Position numbers and translations under genes: made by a program. Below are positions 1 to 13,618 of a DNA stretch of 25,452 nt, one piece after another (positions within the stretch are counted from its first letter, which is position 1; every line of letters begins with the position of its first letter). The stretch spans positions 1-25,452 of the forward strand of contig JAEXXR010000665.1 of assembly GCA_023405705.1 (NCBI GenBank). The letters run 5' to 3'. The stretch is from Actinomycetes bacterium. GTDB taxonomy: Bacteria; Actinomycetota; Thermoleophilia; Solirubrobacterales; Solirubrobacteraceae. The notes under the pieces were generated by a model. The model was given only the letters and a program-made list of their open reading frames with translations. It was not told where the DNA came from and searched no databases.

Positions 1-948
1 CTCCGCGACCTGCGTCAGCGCCGTCGCGACCCGCTCGACCGGCGCCGCGACGACCGTCCCGGGCTCGTCGCCGAGCTGCGGCAGCGCCGCTCTGAGCGCG
101 CGGTGGAGGTGCGCGACGGTGCCGCGCTGGCCGGGCTTGGGCAGCAGGGCGCGGTCGATCGCCTCGCACAGCTCCGGCGGGAGGTCGCGCCGCTGGCGCT
201 GCAGCGGCGGCAGCGTCGCCCCGAGCTTGCGCGCGGTCGCGACGGCGGTGCCGCCGCGGATCGGGTTGACGCCGCTGAACGCCTCGTAGAGGACGAGCGC
301 GGCGGCGTAGAGGTCGGCCGGCGCGCCGGCCTCCTTCCCCTCCGCCTGCTCGGGCGCCATGTACGCGAGCGTGCCGACGACGTCGCCGGTGCGCGTCAGC
401 GCCTGCGCGTCGGCGCCCTCGACGATCCGCGCGACGCCGAAGTCGGTCAGCTTGCACCACGAGCCGCCGGCCTCGGCGCCGTCGGCGTGCGGCGTCTCGG
501 GCACGAGCACGTTGGAGGGCTTGACGTCGCGGTGGACGACGCCCTGCGCGTGGGCGTGCGCGAGCGCCTGGCAGAGCGAGATCCCGATCTCGGCGACGTC
601 AAGGTCCGACAGCGCCCCCTCGTGCAGCAGCTGCGCGAGCGTGCCGCCGCGCACCAGCTCGGTGACGAGGTAGGTCGTGCCGCCCTCGACGCCGGCCTCG
701 TAGAGCGTGACGATCGCCGGATGCGCGAGCCGCGCGGCCGCGCGCGCCTCCTGCTCGGCGCGGCCGGAGGCGTGGTCGAGCGCGATCGCCTTCACCGCGA
801 CCTCGCGCGCGAGGCGCTCGTCGTAGGCCCGCCAGACGACCCCGAACGCGCCGGATCCCAGCTGCGACAGGAGCCGGTAGCGCTCCAGCACGAGCTGCTG
901 CTCGCCGCGGCCGGGGAGCCGCGCGGTCGGTGCGTCGGTCCGGCTCAC
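1..948 (-). CDS. Serine/threonine protein kinase (Hanks type), C-terminus cut by the window edge
   Basis: Reading leftward from a GTG at 948, preceded by GGAAAG seven bases upstream, the frame is open to base 1, so 316 codons are visible and the end lies outside. The kinase core is complete: glycine loop GSGAFGVV (residues 31–38), ATP lysine in VAVKAI (K53), catalytic loop HRDVKPSN (139–146), DFG (169–171) and MAPEQ (197–201). Nothing before the kinase domain looks like a sensor. Any transmembrane segment or PASTA/sensor domain would lie beyond the window. The family phosphorylates Ser/Thr on partner proteins; the substrate cannot be told from sequence. It is divergent from the membrane-protein pair starting at 1079, sharing a 130-base gap. 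The long open frame on the other strand is a shadow. Confidence 0.93.
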   Translation of the reverse strand, partial: MSRTDAPTARLPGRGEQQLVLERYRLLSQLGSGAFGVVWRAYDERLAREVAVKAIALDHASGRAEQEARAAARLAHPAIVTLYEAGVEGGTTYLVTELVRGGTLAQLLHEGALSDLDVAEIGISLCQALAHAHAQGVVHRDVKPSNVLVPETPHADGAEAGGSWCKLTDFGVARIVEGADAQALTRTGDVVGTLAYMAPEQAEGKEAGAPADLYAAALVLYEAFSGVNPIRGGTAVATARKLGATLPPLQRQRRDLPPELCEAIDRALLPKPGQRGTVAHLHRALRAALPQLGDEPGTVVAAPVERVATALTQVAE

Positions 949-1040
949 GTTGCGACTTTCCACGTTTTGCAGGCACTCCCTGCTGCGCGTCGAACCTCGT
1001 GCGGAGGTCTCGCGGTCGATTGTCCGGCCGTCGGCCTGGT

Positions 1041-1070
1041 CATACTGAACGTTCCGCTTCCCGCAAGGAG
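1041..1070 (+). promoter_or_regulatory. Candidate -10 and Shine-Dalgarno for the gene at 1079
   Basis: CATACT at 1041–1046 is a fair -10 element. AAGGAG at 1065–1070 lies 8 bases before TTG 1079, which is what decides this TTG as the start. The nearby ATG at 1072 opens a frame that stops after nine codons. No convincing -35 is visible; TTGTCC at 1020–1025 leaves only a 15-base spacer. Confidence 0.45.
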
Positions 1071-1078
1071 CATGATCT

Positions 1079-2224
1079 TTGTCGTTCTTCGACGAGGCTG
1101 ACGAGCCGCGCACAACACGTCAGCGCCGCCCTCCGTCCGGTGGAGGAGGAGGCGCCCGCCGCCGCCCGCCGACCGACGAGCAGACGCTGCTGGTGCGCCG
1201 TCTGGTCGCCGCCGGGGCGGTCGTCGTCGTGCTCGTGCTGATGGTCGTGCTGGTGCGCGGATGCGTCGGCAGTCGTCGGGAGCAGGCCCTCAAGGATTAC
1301 AACCGCGAGGTGCGGACTCTCGTCGAGCAGTCCAGAGAGCAGGTCGCGACGCCGCTGTTCGCGGCGCTCGACGGCGCCGCGAACAGAAGAGGCGAGGACG
1401 TCACGACGACGATCAACCAGCTGCGGGTCGTCGCCGAGAGCCAGCTCGAGCAGGCAGAGGGCCTCGACGTCCCCGACCAGATGGCGGACGCCCAGCACAA
1501 CCTGAAGCTGGTGCTGTCGCTGCGTCACGACGGCGTCCAGCAGATCGCCGACCGCGTCCAGGCGGCAATCAGCAGATCGGCGCAGGCCGGGCAGGCGGTC
1601 GACGACATCGCCGCGCAGATGCAGGCGTTCAACGCCTCCGACGTCGTCTACTCGCAGCGCGTCGCGCCGCTGATCCTGCGCGCCCTGGAGGACGACGGGA
1701 TCGCCGCCAGCTACGACGGCAGAGACGGCGAGCAGGTCGCCGCCTACGCGCCCTTCCTGTACGGCGACAACTTCACGCTGATGGCGCCCGAGAACGTCGC
1801 CGCGCTGCTCGGCGCCAGCGGCACCGGCACCGACACGACCGACGACGGCGAGGTCGCGCCCGGCCTCCACGGCCACCAGCTCGACTCGGTCAGCGTCGGC
1901 GGCACGACGCTCGAGCCGGGCGGCTCGGCGACGCTGCCGGCCAGCCCGCCGCCGACCTTCGACGTCGCCTTCACCAACGGCGGCGAGCACGACGAGCAGA
2001 ACGTCAGAGTCGACGTCACGATCTCCGGCTCCAGCGGCACGCCGATCACCGCCTCGACGGTCGTCCCGACGACGAGCGCCGGCGAGGCCGCGACCGCGCA
2101 GGTCGCCTTCAGACAGTCGCCGCCGACCGGCGGCGTGGCAGAGATCAGAGTGACGATCGCGGGCGTCGGCGGCGAGAGATCGCTCGACAACAACACCGCG
2201 ACGTACAACGCCCTGTTCGAGTAG
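1079..2224 (+). CDS. Membrane-anchored protein with a C-terminal CARDB-like domain, function unknown
   Basis: 381 residues starting at TTG behind a strong AAGGAG. Residues 1–40 are a charged, Gly/Arg-rich cytoplasmic head. Residues 42–60 are one clear transmembrane helix rich in Val/Leu. Residues 66–185 look helical and possibly coiled-coil, with many Gln, Glu and Ala. Residues 264–378 are a Ser/Thr/Val-rich beta domain whose pattern (a 'DVAFTNGG' strand, later 'RSLDNNTATY') resembles the CARDB/DUF11 adhesion-type Ig fold. The predicted topology puts most of the protein outside the membrane. It is followed after 10 bases by the DUF4446 gene, so the two probably form an operon. I do not recognise a named function; an envelope role is inference from topology. 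Confidence 0.8.
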   Translation: MSFFDEADEPRTTRQRRPPSGGGGGARRRPPTDEQTLLVRRLVAAGAVVVVLVLMVVLVRGCVGSRREQALKDYNREVRTLVEQSREQVATPLFAALDGAANRRGEDVTTTINQLRVVAESQLEQAEGLDVPDQMADAQHNLKLVLSLRHDGVQQIADRVQAAISRSAQAGQAVDDIAAQMQAFNASDVVYSQRVAPLILRALEDDGIAASYDGRDGEQVAAYAPFLYGDNFTLMAPENVAALLGASGTGTDTTDDGEVAPGLHGHQLDSVSVGGTTLEPGGSATLPASPPPTFDVAFTNGGEHDEQNVRVDVTISGSSGTPITASTVVPTTSAGEAATAQVAFRQSPPTGGVAEIRVTIAGVGGERSLDNNTATYNALFE

Positions 2225-2234
2225 GTCGCGCGAC

Positions 2235-2765
2235 GTGGAGGAGCTGACGAGCACGACCGGCATCGTGGCCATCGCCGGCTGCGCCGTCGCCGTCGTCGCG
2301 CTCGTCGTCGCGACCGTCGCGACGGTCTCGCTGCGCAGGCTGCGGCGCGACCAGCGCGTCGTGCTCGGCGACTACGGCCGCCAGGAGCTGGTCGACCACG
2401 CCGCCGGCCTGGAGCGCGAGTTCCGCTCGCTGCACGCCTTCATGGAGGACGCCGCCGGCCGGCTGCACGCGCGCATGGACGCGGCCGAGGGCCGGCTCGA
2501 CGGCGCGATCTCGCACAGCGCGCTGGTCCGCTACGACGCCTACGGCGAGATGACCGGCCACCAGTCGACCTCGATCGCGCTGCTCGACGCCGGCCGCAAC
2601 GGCGTCGTGCTGTCGTCGATCATGCACCGCGACGCCGGTCGCCTCTACGCCAAGCAGGTCCGCGCCGGTGTCGGCCACGTCGTCGCGCTCTCGCCCGAGG
2701 AGGCCGAGGCGGTCCGCCTCGCGCTCGAAGGCGACGACGAGCCCGCGGACGACGACCGCGACTGA
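2235..2765 (+). CDS. DUF4446 family membrane protein
   Basis: 176 residues from GTG at 2235. The N-terminus has one transmembrane helix (about residues 9–33) followed by a basic patch and a helical, coiled-coil-like region (about 45–90). The second half carries what I recall as the DUF4446 signature: LVRYDAYGEM, then a stretch equivalent to 'SIALLDAGRNGVVLSSI' and a 'RLYAKQV' segment ending in an LSPEEAEAV helix. The tail is acidic. The family is common in Firmicutes and Actinomycetota and has no established function. It sits 10 bases behind the CARDB-like gene and converges on the methyltransferase across a 111-base gap. No clear Shine-Dalgarno precedes the GTG, so translation may be coupled to the upstream gene. 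Confidence 0.85.
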   Translation: MEELTSTTGIVAIAGCAVAVVALVVATVATVSLRRLRRDQRVVLGDYGRQELVDHAAGLEREFRSLHAFMEDAAGRLHARMDAAEGRLDGAISHSALVRYDAYGEMTGHQSTSIALLDAGRNGVVLSSIMHRDAGRLYAKQVRAGVGHVVALSPEEAEAVRLALEGDDEPADDDRD

Positions 2766-2876
2766 CCGCCGCCCGCGTCGTCGAGCCGCGACCGAGCCAG
2801 GCGGACGAGCGGTTGCCCGCGCCGGTCACCGTCGGCGGGTCGCTCGCTCGGGCGCTGCACGGCCGGCGTGCCCTGC

Positions 2877-3548
2877 TCAGCCGAGCTTGCGGACGGTGAC
2901 GAGCCGGTGGGTCTCGTCGGCGATCTCCCATCCGCCGATGGCGCCGGCGCCGCGGAACAGCCGGTCGACGACCGCCGTCGGGCCAGGCGATCCGTCGCCG
3001 CCGGGCTGCGACAGCCGCGCGTCGTGGAAGGAGACGACGCCGCCCGGTGCGACGTGCGGGTGGAACAGCTCCCAGTCGAGGCCGCAGGCCTCCTCGCTGT
3101 GGTCGCCGTCGACGAAGACGAGGTCGACCGGCGTCTGCCAGCCGCGCCCGGCGTCGGCGCTCGGGATCGGGTGCCAGTGGACCGACGGCGCGTCGGCGCC
3201 GCGCGCCTTGCGGGCCCGCTCGACGACCCGCCGGGTCGCCTGCTCGGTCGCGCCCCAGCCCGGCGGGAGCGCGTGCCCGGTCGCGTCGACGAACGGGTCG
3301 ATCAGGTGGAGCGCCGACCCGGCCGGGAGCGCGGCGCACAGCACGGCCGCCGACGCGCCCTCGTAGACGCCGATCTCGACCGCCACCGACGCCTCGCGCG
3401 CGAGGCGCGCGATCACCTCGGCCTCCGCCGGGGAGTGCAGCGCCCGCGGCGGGATCACGCCCGCGCCGACGGCGAGTCCTCGCAGGCGCGGGTCGTCGCG
3501 CAGCCGATCGGGCGTGAGGCGGCGCAGGGCCTTGGGAAGAGCGGGCAT
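2877..3548 (-). CDS. Class I SAM-dependent methyltransferase
   Basis: 223 residues from ATG at 3548. The frame stays open far upstream, but similarity to a methyltransferase begins only here. Residues 57–66 (VEIGVYEGAS) match the SAM-binding motif I of Methyltransf_24-type enzymes. DLVFVDGDHS at 142–151 is the typical acidic motif following strand 4, and 'PGGVVSFHD' follows at about 168–176. This set is seen in small-molecule or sugar O-methyltransferases, including cephalosporin hydroxylase/macrocin-type enzymes; the substrate is unknown. No membrane segment is visible. It is divergent from pheA across 159 bases, and no strong Shine-Dalgarno is visible. Confidence 0.8.
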   Translation of the reverse strand: MPALPKALRRLTPDRLRDDPRLRGLAVGAGVIPPRALHSPAEAEVIARLAREASVAVEIGVYEGASAAVLCAALPAGSALHLIDPFVDATGHALPPGWGATEQATRRVVERARKARGADAPSVHWHPIPSADAGRGWQTPVDLVFVDGDHSEEACGLDWELFHPHVAPGGVVSFHDARLSQPGGDGSPGPTAVVDRLFRGAGAIGGWEIADETHRLVTVRKLG

Positions 3549-3694
3549 GGCGGCAGCCTGCCAGAGTCGCCGGCCTGAGGCGCCTTCACCCCGACGTCCC
3601 CGGCACGGCCGCGGCCCTACTCCGGCCGCCGCGCCCTGCGCGGGCCACGATTGCTCGAGCCGCCTCCGCACAGCCGCGGCCGGCTCCCAGCAGC

Positions 3695-3700
3695 TAGGCT
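3695..3700 (+). promoter_or_regulatory. Likely -10 of a leaderless pheA promoter
   Basis: TAGGCT ends exactly 7 bases before the pheA ATG at 3708. The gap contains no Shine-Dalgarno. A TANNNT hexamer at this spacing is the usual layout of leaderless actinobacterial transcripts, with transcription starting at or next to the A of ATG. No -35 box stands out. Confidence 0.5.
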
Positions 3701-3707
3701 CGCGCCC

Positions 3708-4556
3708 ATGCGCGTCGGCTATCTCGGCCCGGAGGGCACCAACTCCCACGAGGCGCTTCTCGGCGCCCTGCCGGCGATCGGCGGCGAGGGCTGGGAGCAG
3801 GTCCCGCTCGCGACGATCTACGACTGCGTCGTCGCAGTCCAGGACGGCGAGGTCGACCGCGCGCTCGTCCCGATCGAGAACGCGATCGAGGGCTCGGTCA
3901 ACGCGACGCTCGACGCGCTCGTGCTCGACGCCGAGCAGGTCACGATGGTCGGCGAGGCGATCCACCCGATCCACACCTGCCTGATCGCCCGCACGCCGCT
4001 GGAGCTGAGCGCGATCGAGACGGTCATCTCGCATCCCCAGCCGATCGGACAGTGCGCCCACTTCCTCCGCACCCGCCTCCCGCAGGCCGGCGTCCGCACC
4101 GTCAGCTCGACGGCGGAGGCGGTGCGGCTGGTCGCCGAGGGCGGCGAGGGCGACCGCGCCGCCGCGCTCGGCAGCAGACTGGCCGCCGAGCAGTACGGCT
4201 GCGAGGTGCTGCGCGCCGGCGTCGACGACCTCGCCGGCAACGAGACCCGCTTCGTCTGGTTGGCGCCCGAGGGGACCCCGGCCGGCGAGCACGGCCCGTG
4301 GAAGACGGCGCTGGTCTTCTGGGGCATGGGCGCCGAGGCGCCGGGCTGGCTGGTCCGCTGCCTTTCCGAGCTCGCCTTCCGCGGCGTCAACCTGACGCGG
4401 ATCGAGTCGCGCCCGCGCAAGCAGGGCCTCGGCCGCTACATGTTCTTCCTCGACCTCGAGGGACGGGCCGACGAGGGTCCGGTCGCCGAGGCGCTGGCCG
4501 CCCTGCGCGGCCACGTCGAGCACCTGCGCGTGCTCGGCTCCTTCCCGGCCGCCTGA
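3708..4556 (+). CDS. pheA: Prephenate dehydratase
   Basis: 282 residues, a normal length for the monofunctional enzyme. It converts prephenate to phenylpyruvate in phenylalanine synthesis. The start MRVGYLGPEGTNSHEAL is typical of the family. PIENAIEGSV (about 55–64), SHPQPIGQC (108–116) and NETRF (178–182, including the conserved Thr-Arg-Phe) mark the periplasmic-binding-like catalytic domain. A C-terminal ACT domain begins near 197 and contains ESRP (233–236) and GLGRY (240–244), which bind phenylalanine for feedback inhibition. There is no fused chorismate mutase. An in-frame ATG 57 bases upstream would add a basic extension not seen in the family, so 3708 is preferred. The gene stands alone and appears leaderless. 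Confidence 0.95.
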   Translation: MRVGYLGPEGTNSHEALLGALPAIGGEGWEQVPLATIYDCVVAVQDGEVDRALVPIENAIEGSVNATLDALVLDAEQVTMVGEAIHPIHTCLIARTPLELSAIETVISHPQPIGQCAHFLRTRLPQAGVRTVSSTAEAVRLVAEGGEGDRAAALGSRLAAEQYGCEVLRAGVDDLAGNETRFVWLAPEGTPAGEHGPWKTALVFWGMGAEAPGWLVRCLSELAFRGVNLTRIESRPRKQGLGRYMFFLDLEGRADEGPVAEALAALRGHVEHLRVLGSFPAA

Positions 4557-4717
4557 GCGCCTCCGCGCCGGGGCGGACGCTCCCGACGCACCACTTGCCG
4601 GTCGTCGCTTGCGTCGCCCACCGCCCGTCCACATCCGCGCTCGGCAGCGAGCGGACGGCCACCCGACCGCCTCCGGGATCATGCACGGATGGTCACAAGC
4701 GCCGCGACGCGGGCCGC

Positions 4718-4723
4718 TACACT
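4718..4723 (+). promoter_or_regulatory. Candidate -10 for the HNH gene
   Basis: TACACT lies 12 bases before the ATG at 4736. If transcription starts 6–7 bases downstream the leader is only about 6 bases, and no Shine-Dalgarno is visible. The 179-base gap after pheA holds nothing else I recognise. Confidence 0.4.
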
Positions 4724-4735
4724 GCCTCCAGCGTC

Positions 4736-5305
4736 ATGGCCACCTCCGTACCACCAGCGCAAGCCGAGTCCGCGTCGCCGCTGGAGCACCAGCGACGCGG
4801 GCGTGACGGTGGCCGGGTGCTCGTCCTGAACGCGACGTATGAGCCGATCAACGTCTGCACGGTCCGCCGTGCGGTGATCCTCCTGCTGAAGGAGAAGGCC
4901 GAGATGCTGGAGGTCGGCGACCACGTCCTCCACTCCGGCAGCTCGACGGTCGCCAGGCCGGTGGTGATCCGGCTGAAGGCCTACGTGCGCGTCCCCCGCG
5001 ACACGCACCGGCGCAAGATCACCCGCAGGGCCGTCTTCGCCCGCGACGACTGGACCTGCCAGTACTGCGGCTCGCGCGGCAACCTGACCGTCGACCACGT
5101 CATCCCCCGCTCCAAGGGCGGCGGCTCGACGTGGGACAACATCGTCGCCTCCTGCGCGCCCTGCAACCGCCGCAAGGGCGACTCGATGCCCAACCAGGCC
5201 GGCATGATCCCGAAGTCGACGCCGCGCACCCCGGGTCCGAACGTCTTCATCCAGGTCGCGAGCCCGACGATCCCCCGCGCCTGGCACCGCTACCTCGCGC
5301 ACTGA
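4736..5305 (+). CDS. HNH endonuclease-family protein
   Basis: 189 residues. Residues 27–60 (VLVLNATYEPINVC and following) form the conserved N-terminal segment of a widespread actinobacterial HNH family. Zinc-binding CQYC (108–111) and CAPC (140–143) frame the HNH core: DH at 120–121, N135 and N144. The HNH core is typical of a divalent-metal-dependent nuclease. The first 25 residues are low-complexity and could be trimmed if an internal start is used. The gene is single, has no toxin, restriction or phage partner nearby, and the family is usually vertically inherited, so it is probably a housekeeping nuclease of unknown target. A hairpin terminator follows at 5426. Confidence 0.88.
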   Translation: MATSVPPAQAESASPLEHQRRGRDGGRVLVLNATYEPINVCTVRRAVILLLKEKAEMLEVGDHVLHSGSSTVARPVVIRLKAYVRVPRDTHRRKITRRAVFARDDWTCQYCGSRGNLTVDHVIPRSKGGGSTWDNIVASCAPCNRRKGDSMPNQAGMIPKSTPRTPGPNVFIQVASPTIPRAWHRYLAH

Positions 5306-5425
5306 GCGGCGCTCCCTGCGCGACTCCCCCTCGTCGCGGGACGTCGCCTGCATCCAGCCGCCGCGCCCAGCCTCGCGACGCTTGGTCCGAGCGGCTGGGA
5401 AGCGCCTCTTCTCCCCGGAACGCAC

Positions 5426-5453
5426 GAAGGGCGCCCTCGACAAGGCGCCCTTC
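5426..5453 (+). terminator. Hairpin terminator downstream of the HNH gene
   Basis: GAAGGGCGCC (5426–5435) pairs perfectly with GGCGCCCTTC (5444–5453), a 10-base-pair stem around an 8-base loop, 120 bases past the HNH stop. The downstream T content is modest (GCGTCATTCT). The stem is symmetrical, so it could also end leftward transcripts running past gyrA. Confidence 0.7.
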
Positions 5454-5552
5454 GCGTCATTCTGTGGCTGAACAAGACCTCGACCGGCTTGGTGTGTCAG
5501 GGCCAGTGGGACCAGCTCTGGCACCGATCGAGATGGTGTCTCGGTGTGGACT

Positions 5553-5585
5553 CCGCTAGGCGGGGTCAGCCATCCGACCTAGCGG
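5553..5585. repeat. Inverted repeat CCGCTAGG / CCTAGCGG
   Basis: A perfect 8-base inverted repeat (5553–5560 and 5578–5585) with a 17-base spacer. After a short internal mismatch it continues outward as GGTGT (5543–5547) with ACACC (5590–5594), giving an imperfect 52-base palindrome. It could be an RNA hairpin, an operator or an old element end. Confidence 0.55.
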
Positions 5586-5730
5586 CCGGACACCTCCAGG
5601 GTCCCGCAAAAACTGTCAGACAACTTCGGACCACCTCCTTTCTCTGGTCAGCCCAGAGTAGCGGGTCGCTCAGACGGCGACGAGGCCATGTCAGACCTCA
5701 TCGCCCTCTGTGCAGACTCTGCTAAGGGAG

Positions 5731-8349
<2,619 letters not shown>

Positions 8350-8353
8350 CTAT

Positions 8354-11263
<2,910 letters not shown>

Positions 11264-11267
<4 letters not shown>

Positions 11268-12376
11268 GCCGCCTCCGCGCCGTCGTCGTCGCCGAGCACC
11301 TCGCCGTCGACGACCCGCAACCGCAGCACGTCGGCGCCCTCGGCGCCCGGCACGTGCTCGAGGTCGGTCGTCGTCACGACGCTCTGCCCGACGCCGCGCA
11401 GCAGCTCGACCAGCCGCCCGCGCCGCTCTCTGTCCAGCTCGCTCATCACGTCGTCGAGCAGCATGACGGGTACGGCGTCGCGCGTCGCGGCGATCGCCTC
11501 CCGCTCGGCCAGCAGCAGGGCCAGCAGCGCGAGCCGCTGCTGGCCCTGGGAGCCGTAGGCGCGCAACTCCCGGCCCTCGCGCGTCAACGCGAGGTCGTCG
11601 CGATGCGGCCCGTGCCCGCTGAAGCCGCGTTCGAGATCGCTCTGGCGCCGCTCCTCCAGCTCGGCGACGAGGCCGTCCGGATCCGCCGCCTTCGAGCGCG
11701 GTCTGTACGCCACCGCCGGGTCGCCGTCGAGTCCGAGGTCTGCGGCGATCGCGCCGAAGCGGTCGGCGACGGCCTCGATCGCAGCCGCGCGGTCGGCCAT
11801 CAGCGCGATCCCGTGGCGGGCCAGCTCCCGGTCCCACGCCGCCAGTGACGCGGACGAGGCGGCGCCCGCGCGGATCCGTGTCAACAACGCGTTCCGCTGT
11901 GCGAGCGCCTGTGCATAACCGCGGCGCGTCGTCGTCCGCGCCGGCCACAGCGCCGAGACGACCTGGTCGACGTGCGAGCGCCGCAGCGACGGCGTCCCCT
12001 TCACCAGCTCCAGGCGGTCGGGCAGGAAGACGCTGACGAGCGGCCGGCCGGGCACGTCGAGCAGCCGCTCGACGCGGACGCCGTCGGCCGTCAGCCGCTT
12101 CGGCTGCCCGGCCTCGAAGCCGACGCTCAGCTTGTGCGGCCCGTCGTCGGCGACCGTCTCGACCTCGACGCGCGTCACTCTCGCGCCGAAGCGGACCAGC
12201 TCGCGGTCGTTGGTCGTCCGCGCCGACCGCCCGGTGCAGCCGAAGTACAGCGCGTCGAGCAGGTTCGTCTTGCCGGCGCCGTTGCGGCCGGTGACGACGG
12301 TCAGCCCGGCGCCCAGCTCGACGTCGGCGCTCTCGTAGCTGCGGAAGCTGCGCAGCGACAGGCGCACCACCCGCAT
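11264..12376 (-). CDS. recF: DNA replication and repair protein RecF
   Basis: 370 residues, normal length. RecF is an SMC-like ATPase that helps place RecA at single-strand gaps. Walker A is GRNGAGKTNLL (30–40, K36), the ABC signature is YGSQGQQRLALLALLLAE (274–291) and Walker B is VMLLDDVMSELD (304–315). GPHRDDL (256–262) is also family-typical. The ATG lies 10 bases after the dnaN stop, and the gene overlaps dciA by 4 bases, so dnaN–recF–dciA look like one transcript. Confidence 0.96.
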
Positions 12377-12386
12377 CGGCGCAGCG

Positions 12387-13490
12387 CTACACGTTCAGGC
12401 GGATCGGCATGATGAGGTAGAGGAAGCCGCTGTCCTCCGCCGACTGGATCAGGCCCGGCCGCAGCGGGCTGATCAGCTTCAGCAGCACGTCGCTGGAGCC
12501 GACCGACTCGAGGCCCTCGCGCAGGAAGTCCGGGTTGAAGCCGATCTCGAACGGCTCGCCCTGGAAGGCGACCGGCAGCGACTCTCTCGCCTCGCCGATG
12601 TCCGGCGTCTGCGACGACACCGTCAGCTCGCCCGGCGCGAACGACAGCCGCAGCGGCGCGTTCTTCTGCGCCAGCAGGCTGATGCGGCGGACGACGTCGG
12701 TCACCTCGCCGCCGGCGAGCGTCAGCTCGTGCTCGTAGGTCTCGGGCAGCAGCTGGCGGTAGTTGGGGAACTGGCCCTCGATCAGCCGCGAGGAGAGGAT
12801 CACCTCGCCGATCTGGAAGACGACCTGGTTCTGGCGGACGCCGACCGTCAGCGTCTCGCCGTCGACCTGCTGGACGAGGCGCGCCAGCTCCTGCAGCGCG
12901 CGCGCCGGCACGTTCGCCTCGAAGCCGCCGACGAGCGGGTGCTCCAGCTGCGTCTCCTTGACGGAGAGCCGGTAGGAGTCGGTCGCGACCATCCGCAGCT
13001 CGCGCTCGGAGGCCGAGACCATGATGCCCGTCAGGACCGGGCGGGTCTCGTCGCGCGAAGCCGAGTTGGCGACGCGCAGCACCGTGTCGACGAAGGCGCG
13101 CGCCGGGACGGTGACGTTGCCCTCCTGCTCGGGCTCGGGGAAGGGCGGGAAGTCCTCCGCGCGCAGCGTGCGGATGTGGAACTGCGCGTTGCCGGCGACC
13201 AGCTCGACGTCCTGCTCGGCCGGGCGCTGCTCGAGCGAGACCTCGGGTGCCGACAGCGAGCGGACGACGTCGACCAGGAGGCGCGCCGGCAGCAGCACGA
13301 CGCCCTCGCGCTCGATCTGGGCCGTGAGCGGCACGCGCAGCGCGATCTCCTGATCGGTCGCGCGCAGCTCGACGCGGCCGCCCTGGGCGATCAGCTGCAC
13401 GCCGGAGAGCGCCTGAGCGCGCGTCGACGCGACGCGGCTGACGGTCTGAAGCTGGGTGAGCAGTTCCTCGCGCGCGGCCGAGATCTTCAC
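12387..13490 (-). CDS. dnaN: DNA polymerase III beta subunit (sliding clamp)
   Basis: 367 residues from GTG at 13490, where the conserved start 'MKISAAREELLTQLQTVSR' begins; the open frame extends 33 codons further but is unrelated. The clamp fold runs full length as three similar domains. It holds polymerase III on DNA as a ring-shaped dimer. The C-terminus LYLIMPIRLNV is the expected clamp end, where partner peptides bind. A weak CGAGG lies about 10 bases upstream. The preceding 128-base gap to dnaA carries a DnaA-box-like 9-mer at 13540–13548. Confidence 0.97.
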   Translation of the reverse strand: MKISAAREELLTQLQTVSRVASTRAQALSGVQLIAQGGRVELRATDQEIALRVPLTAQIEREGVVLLPARLLVDVVRSLSAPEVSLEQRPAEQDVELVAGNAQFHIRTLRAEDFPPFPEPEQEGNVTVPARAFVDTVLRVANSASRDETRPVLTGIMVSASERELRMVATDSYRLSVKETQLEHPLVGGFEANVPARALQELARLVQQVDGETLTVGVRQNQVVFQIGEVILSSRLIEGQFPNYRQLLPETYEHELTLAGGEVTDVVRRISLLAQKNAPLRLSFAPGELTVSSQTPDIGEARESLPVAFQGEPFEIGFNPDFLREGLESVGSSDVLLKLISPLRPGLIQSAEDSGFLYLIMPIRLNV

Positions 13491-13539
13491 GATGGATACC
13501 TCGAGATAAGGATGTTCTTCGTCATAGGGACAGAGGAGA

Positions 13540-13548
13540 TGTGCACAA
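13540..13548 (-). promoter_or_regulatory. DnaA-box-like 9-mer in the dnaA–dnaN gap
   Basis: On the minus strand this reads TTGTGCACA, one mismatch from the actinobacterial DnaA box TTGTCCACA. The TGTGCACA core is itself a palindrome. It lies 50 bases upstream of the dnaN start. One box is too few for a full oriC here. Confidence 0.5.
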
Positions 13549-13618
13549 GTCGTCGAAAAGGCCGCACGTAGCGGGCATGCTGCGCACATCGGCGCCGGCA
13601 GGCAGGCTCAACAGTCTG

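Larger units (their letters stand above)
5306..5730. other. 425-base gene-free stretch with a terminator and clustered stem-loops
   Basis: I see no convincing gene. The only open frame of note (5489–5725, +) has no family resemblance. The region looks visibly less GC-rich than its neighbours. It contains the terminator at 5426–5453, the repeat TGTCAG-N8-GGACCA at 5495–5514 and 5614–5633, and short perfect stems: 5502–5506/5518–5522, 5522–5527/5541–5546, 5553–5560/5578–5585, 5642–5647/5653–5658 and 5715–5719/5728–5732. The last overlaps the gyrA stop codon. It could be a small structured RNA, the 3' region of gyrA, or the worn remnant of a mobile element. Confidence 0.5.

Noticed and set aside
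2877..4682. 601-codon minus-strand frame covering both the methyltransferase and pheA
   Set aside because: Only the last 223 codons, from ATG 3548, resemble a protein family. The rest is antisense to pheA.
4736..5305. HNH gene as part of a restriction, phage or mobile system
   Set aside because: It stands alone, with no methylase, toxin or phage genes near it, and its sequence fits the widespread housekeeping-type actinobacterial HNH family.
5489..5725. 78-codon plus-strand frame in the structured gap
   Set aside because: No family resemblance, no Shine-Dalgarno and a Trp/Arg/Gln-rich composition unlike the genome's proteins; more likely non-coding.
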